From positions 186,001 to 250,000 of the forward strand of contig JAUIRK010000196.1 of NCBI GenBank assembly GCA_030549495.1: DNA of 64,000 nucleotides, read 5' to 3'. Positions 56,701-64,000 of the stretch are shown in pieces. The position numbers were made by a program, and so were the translations under genes. The notes beneath the pieces are model-generated. The model saw only the letters and a program-made list of their open reading frames with translations, had not been told where the DNA came from and ran no database searches. The stretch's first letter is position 1. Every line of letters starts with the position of its first letter. Source of the stretch: Nectonema munidae. Its lineage: Eukaryota; Nematomorpha; Nectonematoida; Nectonematidae.

Positions 56701-59528
56701 TCCAAAAAAATAAAGCAGGCTCCAATTTTTAATTAGTTGTTTCTTGTGCCTCAAAAAAATTGATTTTATTGACTCTGGTTCGTCTTGTTAAGTGGGCATT
56801 ACTACTAAAATTATTAATTAAAACTCAGCTGATAATTTTAAGGGTGAATTCACGAATCATCGAACCCTATTGACGGCATACCGTTTCTGGAGGATCCCTT
56901 TTGAAAGCTCTGGAGGATCCCGTTTTAATCAGCCCTTGAAGCACTAAAATGGTATTATGACAAAAGTCCCAGAATAAAAAATCCTGACATTTATTATAAA
57001 TCTCCTCACATTTTTATGATCATATAAAAATTGTTGTAGCATAGGTATTCAAGTGAGATCGAAACGAGATATTTTTGAACAGCGGGGTGGAAATGTTTTA
57101 AATCATTGAAAAATGTCTCAAATTCTGTTTTCAAGAAATAAATTTTTCATGATACTTAAGCCATATTTACACTTTGAAGTGAAGCGATTTTTATTTTCCA
57201 ATTAAATAATTGATCTTGGAATAAATTAGAGGAATATAGAACTACTAGAACCTATAGTTGATTTAATGAAAGCGTGTACAGCTTGACTGTACTTTGTTCT
57301 GAAGATAAGGATAGGAGATTTAAGAAATTGACAAGAATATAACGTGAGAGTAAATAATAGGGTTTTGCTTAATCAAGTATTATATTATTGATTCTGTCAT
57401 TAAAATTTATTCTCTGTTCTTACGAGGGGGCAGGCATAGTTGTAATATGGTAGTAGTCTTGTAATGGTATACATACTTGAAACCAATGATAATTTTCATT
57501 GTGTGTAATTGTTTCTTTTACTTAATATAATGAATTCTGCTCTTATAAAATTGGTAAAATTATTCCTTTTTAGGAAATGGTTTACTTCAAATGATTAACA
57601 CTAACAGCTTCCTAGTACTATCTTTCCTTTATCCTGCACATCCCATTTAAAATAGCCAGATTTTTAGAAAATCGTATGCATCTTTGTGTGTGCCTTAAAG
57701 ATTGCTTTTTATTCAAAAAATATATAAAAAAAGTCATCAAGAAATGATCTCATAAGCTCAACAGAGAATTTCTTAAAACACTTATTTACTACCCTTCATG
57801 CTAAACATCACGCAATATAATAATGTGAGAAGCAAAAGTTAAACTCATAAAATTGATGAAAGATGACTCCCTCAGTTAAGCACACTGTAAATCTTAAATC
57901 CTCTTTTCAAACTTTTAAGATCGATAGTGGTTCAATAAAATTTAATAGGCAATATGTGGAAGTTTGTGTAATAATTGCGTAGCAATAGAAAAGCTTAAGA
58001 ACAAGGCAATAAAATGGAATGAAGAGTAAATCCCAAACGAGAAATTTGATGAAAGTTTTTTGCCAATGTACTCTTTCCAATGAAGTGAAAACATTTATAC
58101 AGAGATAAGAAATCATGGATAAATTTTTTTTTAAACTACCTAGCAAAAATTTTACTTTCTTGTTATGAACTGATAAATGCTAAGAGGATAAATAAAGAAG
58201 TGGTCAAGTTAATTAATTAGATGGAGAATAGTGTGTACAAATTGAAACATTAAAATATACTGCCAGAAGAAACATTTTAAAGAAAGATTAGAGTATTTTC
58301 TTTGGTTTATGTCATATTGAAATGTTGGTCTGTTTAATTAAAGGATGCTGAAACGCAAATATTGAGAATAAATGACTTCTTTGTGCTGCACACTTAGCTC
58401 ACTCTTCGGCAAGAAGTATAGGTAGAATTGCTTCCTTTAAATTGTTCGAAATTGGCTGTAGTTAGTTGAACTTAAGAGATTACTTATATACACAGAAAAT
58501 TCAGAAAAATGAATAGTATTACTTCTCTTAAAATTAAGATGCGTGTTTATAATTTGAGTATCTTAGATTATTTTTTATCACGCAAATGTTTTATGTGCAC
58601 ACAATGTACACATATGTGTCTAACTAAACTTTAATTATATCAATTCAAACATTTTTGAAAAGGCATATAAATTCTTATTATAGATTTGCAAAAATTCTTA
58701 TTTGGCTATTCATTGAAAGTAAATATATGTGCTTTTCCAACGTGAAGCAAAAAAGAATGAAAGCATTTGGAATCGTATTAATCTGTTTGACAAGCATATG
58801 TGTATATCTTGCATATAGTTCACATTTAGGAATAACTCTGAGATAATATTTCATACATATGGTGGATGTGAGCCTTCACATTTTTTAAATTCCAATAAGG
58901 TAAAAAACTATGAAGACAAATGTATTAATCGAAGAAACGTATAAAATATCTACATTTCGTACAAATATTAAAAATCCATAGCAAGATCATTTGATTTATT
59001 AAGGTCTCCTAATGTGTATAAGTAATTTTTTTCTTGGGAAAATATTAGCTGGTTCAAAATTTGGTTTATTATCTTTGAAAAGATAAAATAAGAAATAATA
59101 ATATAAAATAGCAAAGCGATTTTACTGTTGTTATAAATAAGAAAATTTAAATAAATTGATAATAATAATAATTTATCCTATAGATTAAATCCATCATGAA
59201 ATAATTTTTCAACACCTGTTTGAATATAAGACTAAACATAAATTCCTTAACTTTTTAATTTTCAAAATTAAATATAAGAAAAATAAACTGCCCCTTAGGC
59301 AAATTCTAACTCATAAAAAATAATAATGTACAAATTTTCTGGGTGAAATTTTTGTAGGTCGAATTCAGGTAGCACTCATAAAACTTTTCCTATAAATTTC
59401 TATTCCTTTTCACAGAGTTCATAATTATAAGAATGATCTTAGAATATAGTTTTAATTTTTTTCTCAAAAAATGTAAAGAAAGTGTTGCTGAGACGTCATG
59501 AATAAAAGTTGAAGGATATAATAGGAAA
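53725..59528. other. Long region with no recognised gene
   Basis: A/T-rich. Minor items: a purine/G-rich tract at about 54930-54962 (GAGGGGAGGGAGGAGGGAGA), an (AAT)n run at 55970-55985, and a duplicated CTGGAGGATCCC at 56889 and 56911. Open frames on either strand look random. If the gene ending at 51514 continues upstream, its intron(s) cover at least part of this. Confidence 0.5.
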
Positions 59529-59822
59529 ATGAGTAAAACTTTTATTCAAATAAGTTGAAACTTTATTAATTTTCGACCCTTCTGGTCTTCTTCAGATAAA
59601 TAAACAATCGCTAAATGACCACGAGAAATGAGAGAATGACTTATAAATACAATAACACTCAAAACATTTTATATTGTATTTTGTATTATATTTGTTATAT
59701 TCACAACTCATTCTCTCTTTTCTAGTGTTCATTTAACGATTTGTTTATTTATCTGAAGAAGGCTAGAGTGGTCGAAAATTCATAAAGATTTCAACTTGTT
59801 TGAAGAAAAGTTTTACTGATTT
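59529..59822. mobile_element. Long-armed fold-back element
   Basis: The left arm starts GTAAAACTTTTATTCAAATA and the right arm, inverted, GTAAAACTTTTCTTCAAACA. The arms run about 115 bp each, including TTTTCGACC and CTTCTTCAGATAAATAAACA in both, at about 85 percent identity by eye. A centre of roughly 60 bp is A/T-rich. A transcript would form a long hairpin. Confidence 0.75.
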
Positions 59823-60895
59823 CTTATTCTTCGAAAAACTGCTTATTATTCCTTCTTTACCTGGCATCGAAGTTACCCTAACCCTATGCACGTACACTTT
59901 CTTTCTTTCAATAACAGTTTTAATCTGATTCATATAATCGTATCGAGTCTGTTTTGTACGACATTGCTCTAATGAACATGATCTCCTTCATAAGTTCCAT
60001 TGTAATTTTCAAATATCTTTTCTCTTTCTTAATGTTCTTTCTCCATTTTCATATCCTTCTTAGATTTTTGCTCTTCCATTCTGTATTGACTTGAAAGTTT
60101 GTTAAATTCGCGTCATTTTTTCTCTGCTATTATCATTCTACAATTCAGAATTATAAGCCTCTGCATTGTGAGGCCCCTCAAAGTTCCATAAAACGCACGT
60201 ATACGTGTGTTAAATATTTCAAATGCAAGCTTTCTTTCTTACTAAAAATATCCCCATTTAATTAAGGCGTAAACTACTGAATATTTAATGTGGAACTAAG
60301 AAAAAAGCAATTTTAGTACCAGGGCGGGCACATCATAAATAAAATATTACTCTCATTAATCCCAAACACAAGTTGAAGAAAATTTACAAAATATTGCATT
60401 CCCAAAATCCTCTTAATTTTCCATCATTTCTTCAACTGTTTTCATGCTTGATATACGTAAAGATCCAGCATCAGAGTATAAGGAGAGAGAGAGTGTTGAT
60501 GGCCCGCGCAAATAATTCAGAGATTCCCATTTTCCTTTTAACAAATGATTATCTCACACAAAATTATCTCACAGATAAATTGAGTTTTAAGGAAAAGAAA
60601 TGATTAGTGTCATTTAAAACAATTTTCCGTTTGCGGCCCAAATATTTTACTTAGAAAGATGGAGGAAAAGTTTTCAGGGCGCCCCATTGATATTATTTTA
60701 TTCAGCATTTAAAAGATTTTGAAAAACTAAAGAAAAGGTCTCCTCCGATGCGTACATTTAGTTTGTAATGTGATTTTGTGTTTAGAACCCCCTGAAATTG
60801 TTTGCCAAATATCTTTTTTACAAAAAGATAATAAAGTTAATTTTTTGACTTTGTTTTATTTAAAACCAAATAGCACATTATTGAACTTGTAAAAC
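59823..60895. other. No recognised gene
   Basis: A/T-rich with short random frames; a GGCGCCCC-type patch near 60678 and CCCCCTGAAATTG near 60788 may be traces of transposon ends but have no partners. Confidence 0.45.
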
Positions 60896-60927
60896 ATGGA
60901 AGCCGGTCGATTCCGCCTAAAGATAAT

Positions 60928-61005
60928 GCGGCCTCTGGACAATTCGGTCTCTAAATATATTGATATTATTAATATTGCATTAAGTTTGAATTGTCAAGAG
61001 GCCGA
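60928..61005. repeat. Small palindrome with GGCCTCT arms
   Basis: GGCCTCTGGACAATTC (60928-60943) and GAATTGTCAAGAGGCC (60990-61005) pair at 14 of 16 positions around a 46-bp A/T-rich loop. It falls in a 91-codon frame (60896-61171) that I do not regard as a gene. Confidence 0.5.
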
Positions 61006-61171
61006 ATTATCCCTGAACCTTAAAACATTATCTAAAAATAATATGTGTATATATATCTCGGATACATTGCGACAAAGCATGTTACAAATGGCATTATGTC
61101 TATTGGAGGATTACAACAAACTAAGCAAAAATAGCCCTTATATTAGTTCACTTTTAATTTTGATAGTTTAG

Positions 61172-64000
61172 ACTTTACAAAAATCTATTTAGTTAATTAG
61201 TCAGCTTAGATCTTCGCTCAATCTCGAAAGTAGAAAATAAAGTGTAGATTTTGTTTTGTTATGATCATAGTGCTTATACTTAAATTTGAATAATATAATC
61301 TTAGTAATTAAATATGCGTATATTTAAATTGCATATTCCATTTTTATGTTTATTTCATCTTTTTTGGCATTCTATTTCATCATTTCGCACTTTTTTGTAT
61401 TTTTGAAAGACAAAAAATAGAATTGTAAAAAAAACAAAATTAAATGACAAAATAGAACTAAATATTTTGATTTTTCAAAATTTTTAAATATTTAATTAAT
61501 ATTATTTGGCGTAAATATATGGAAATTTAATTTTTAAAAGTTCTATGAAAGGATGGGAAGGATCGGCGTGTCTGAATGAATGCCCCAAGGTGACACAATG
61601 CCTGCATTAGGTTGTTCGATAATGTATGTGTATGGACTCGATGTATAAATCATAATGAAAACTTAAATATCATTTTGTAAATGTTTTTGTTCCATTTTTC
61701 GTGTTCACCTTTATCAGTGAGTAATTATAATCTACAATCTTATTAAAACGCCAGATTTCCAATTACTTATATTCTTATCCTTCATGAAAAACTGTCAAAT
61801 CCAATCAAGATCTGCCACTGGAGAACATGTGATCAAAAATGAAGACTTAAAAAATTAAAGTTCTTATTAGATCTTTTATGGGTAAGCGAATCACATGTTA
61901 ATAAGACGTGTCCATTTTATGTCACCGAAAATTAAAATAAAATATTTTTAGTTAGTGAGTCAGTAATTTAGTTATTTGATTAATTAGTTTGTTTAGTTAA
62001 ATTAAACATTTTAAGAGAAGAGGGAGCAAACTAATAGGTAGAAATATTTTAGTAATGAGCATTAATAATATCAAATTTTTATATTTATCTTTTTCATAGT
62101 AAAAAAACTTTATTAAAAAAAAATAACCAATAAGTACTCAGATTAAATCTCATTACAACAAAATAATAAAAAAAAAGTTAATACGGATCGATCCACTGCC
62201 TTGCAGCTTATGGACATTGTTCTGGGCTAACTTCGTCAAAATCTACTCTTAACCCTTCGGTGTATTACTTGTATCACCTTGCTTAAATGGGGAGGGGGGG
62301 GGGGTGCTATGCTGTGGGTAGAATGAGGTCTTGAATAGTGCACCTTACATTGATGACTTGTTTATTTCTTCGTTCTTGCTCCGAAACGACTTACTGTTGA
62401 AATTCTAGAGGCTTCTTCATTTTATTCTCTGGCTTTATTATCATAATTTTTTTTATCATAAGAGACAAATGACAATGTCATTACCACTTATACATACTAA
62501 ATCCTTTGTAAATGTATAAATTTTGTCTTACATTTTTTTAAATGTAATGTTTCAAAAAGAAAAAGAACGAATTTTTATTATGACACAATTTGAAAATACC
62601 AGAATATAGGTATAGATAGGCTATGTGAAATTACAAATGGGTTAATTAAGCGTTCCAAGTATTTAAATTTGTCTAAATTAATGAAAATACCCAAAATTTC
62701 AGAAAAAATAAAATGCATTAAGAGTCAGGGAATCTGTGCTAGCACAACAAGACATAATAAAAAATGATACTTCGTTGGTTACTTACTGGGAAACCAAAGA
62801 AAGAATTTCTGTAAGATTTACAAGACGAAAAACATAAATAGATTGAAAAAAGAAAAATAATAATAATTATTCTTGATACCTGTAATAAATAAGATGGTGC
62901 TATCTTTCACTATTTTTCTATATATTTCATTAAACGTGTGTTTTCTTTATTAAATCTAGGTTTATTTCTCATATAATTTTGGGTTTTTCTAAAATACTCA
63001 TAAGGGCCACTTGGGTTTTCTTTTTGTTATGAGGATTGAATACAAAAAAATGCATGCTATCGAATTAGTATAATTAACCATAATTTGATTTTTTTGATAA
63101 ATTTGTTAATAAATAACTGATCAAATTTATTTTTTTCATTTTATTTGTTACATGGAATTACATGTAACATGAATTAGCACCTCAATTGTTAAAAGTTGAA
63201 ATTGGGTCCACTCATCTTTTAGAGCTCAGTAACTTTATCAAACGACTTTATTAAAAAATATTCAAATATTTTTAACCAACCAGCTAACTTTCCAATCGCA
63301 AATAAGCCAATCGACTAACGGTATAAAACAGGCTCTTTTTAACCTTTTTTAAACACAAGTATTTACATGCACCTCCTTCTCCTTCTGTTTAGAAAACTTG
63401 AGAGATGAATCTATGCAAAGCACTTTTGTACTGTGAAAGGCAAAGTGCATTCATATGGAAATGGCGCTTCAAAGAAAACGCTCAACACGCTAAACCTTTC
63501 CTCCTATATGCAAAAGAATACAAAGGTGTGTATTCAAAGCAGCGTATACCTTTTTCCATGAAAGGCGCATTTTGTGATTTTCAATGCAGCTATATCCTGC
63601 ATAAAGCTGCAAGAATTAGTTTGCGTAAAAAACCTACCACATACTACGGCGTTTGCCTTGCTTTAAAAGGAATTTTAATTTTCTTTGACTAAGAACATTA
63701 TAGAGATTAGAGGAAAAGTCAAAAACTTTTAGTGGACTTTTTTTTATCACTTCTGGCTATCTACATCTATTGAGTAGGTAAAGTTAAAGGATGAGTATGC
63801 AAAAAGACGCGATTATAGACTTTGCATGCGCCTCAAGTTATAGAAAACACGCGTGCGTTTAATGCTTACATGTTTTTAACAGAGTTCTGTCCTGTTTGAA
63901 GTTGATACATTTTGAAACTTCCAATTTTATTCCCTTTTCTTAACAAAATTAACGTAAGATTTGGGGCTTTTGAAGATCAGGGCTTCCACTTGTTTTGGAG
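61172..64000. other. No recognised gene
   Basis: A/T-rich. Contains a G11-run near 62292-62304 and a somewhat more GC-rich stretch at 63400-63720 with GGCGC and AAAGGCG motifs and an open frame of 95 codons that matches nothing I know. Confidence 0.45.

Noticed and set aside
58655-58846. Open frame with an internal Met followed by a hydrophobic, signal-peptide-like stretch (MKAFGIVLICLTSICVYLAY)
   Set aside because: No downstream coding, no clear donor, and such hydrophobic runs are common in T-rich random frames.
60896-61171. 91-codon open frame
   Set aside because: Overlaps a palindrome, has random-looking Leu/Asn-rich composition, and no splice or family support.
63405-63692. 95-codon open frame in a slightly GC-richer patch
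   Set aside because: Matches no family I know; recurring GGCGC/AAAGGCG motifs suggest repeat sequence instead of a gene.
13-64000. Canonical tRNA or rRNA genes
   Set aside because: Only SINE-type box A/B pairs were found; none forms a complete tRNA.

Overview
The window looks like AT-rich intergenic and intronic DNA from an animal nuclear genome, most likely an arthropod; a crustacean such as a parasitic copepod would fit, but that is an impression and not proven. There are no operons or bacterial signals. The coding signal is split between two genuine host gene fragments and a dense graveyard of transposable elements. Most sequence between them is featureless A/T-rich DNA.

Host genes. (1) On the minus strand, three exons (11619-11418, 6654-6516 and 5239 downward) encode the ENTH domain of a CLINT1/epsinR-like clathrin adaptor. 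Phases match exactly at both junctions. Intron 6655-11417 holds a complete but dead piggyBac-like element, and a foreign-looking LINE fragment lies about 20 bp beyond the 11619 splice acceptor. (2) Also on the minus strand, 51662-51514 is the last exon of a Thr/Ser-rich, probably GPI-anchored surface protein, followed by an AATAAA. A Ser/Asn-rich open frame at 555-299 is a weaker third candidate.

Mobile elements, left to right. 0-5 kb: hAT-type and piggyBac-type MITEs (one with a perfect 8-bp duplication) and a tRNA-derived SINE. 5.8-6.3 kb: fold-back repeat. 7.9-10.3 kb: piggyBac with TTAA sites and a nested MITE. 11.6-12.0 kb: LINE. 12.4-13.4 kb: MITE-like element with a SINE inside. 15.8-18.7 kb: old Gypsy-type LTR element with both LTRs and a 5-bp duplication. 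22.5-24.1 kb: a 15-bp and a roughly 150-bp tandem array. 24.35-26.3 kb: two overlapping remnants of a widespread but poorly named RNase-H-like transposase family. 26.4-30.1 kb: LINE fragments on both strands mixed with MITEs. 30.7-32.9 kb: a young hAT element with an open 482-codon frame, perfect 8-bp duplication and arrays of GCGGAT at both ends. 32.9-35.8 kb: an iteron-ended MITE, a hAT remnant with a small intron, and a pogo/Tigger remnant. 36.2-39.4 kb: a GC-richer retroelement with short terminal repeats. 39.4-45.7 kb: a nest of insertions (piggyBac into hAT; Tigger into a second piggyBac), both with clean junctions. 46.7-48.3 kb: LINE pieces around a fold-back element. 49.6-51.2 kb: hAT remnant with a SINE inside. 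51.9-53.7 kb: two MITEs with related ends.

53.7-64 kb is nearly empty apart from a long-armed fold-back element at 59.5 kb and a small palindrome at 60.9 kb. The most noteworthy items are the unnamed transposase family with TTAA-flanked CCCTATTAGTG ends, the GCGGAT-armed hAT, the iteron-built terminal repeats (TTCATC and TGTCACTCTTTTGA types), and the host epsinR gene whose introns have been colonised.
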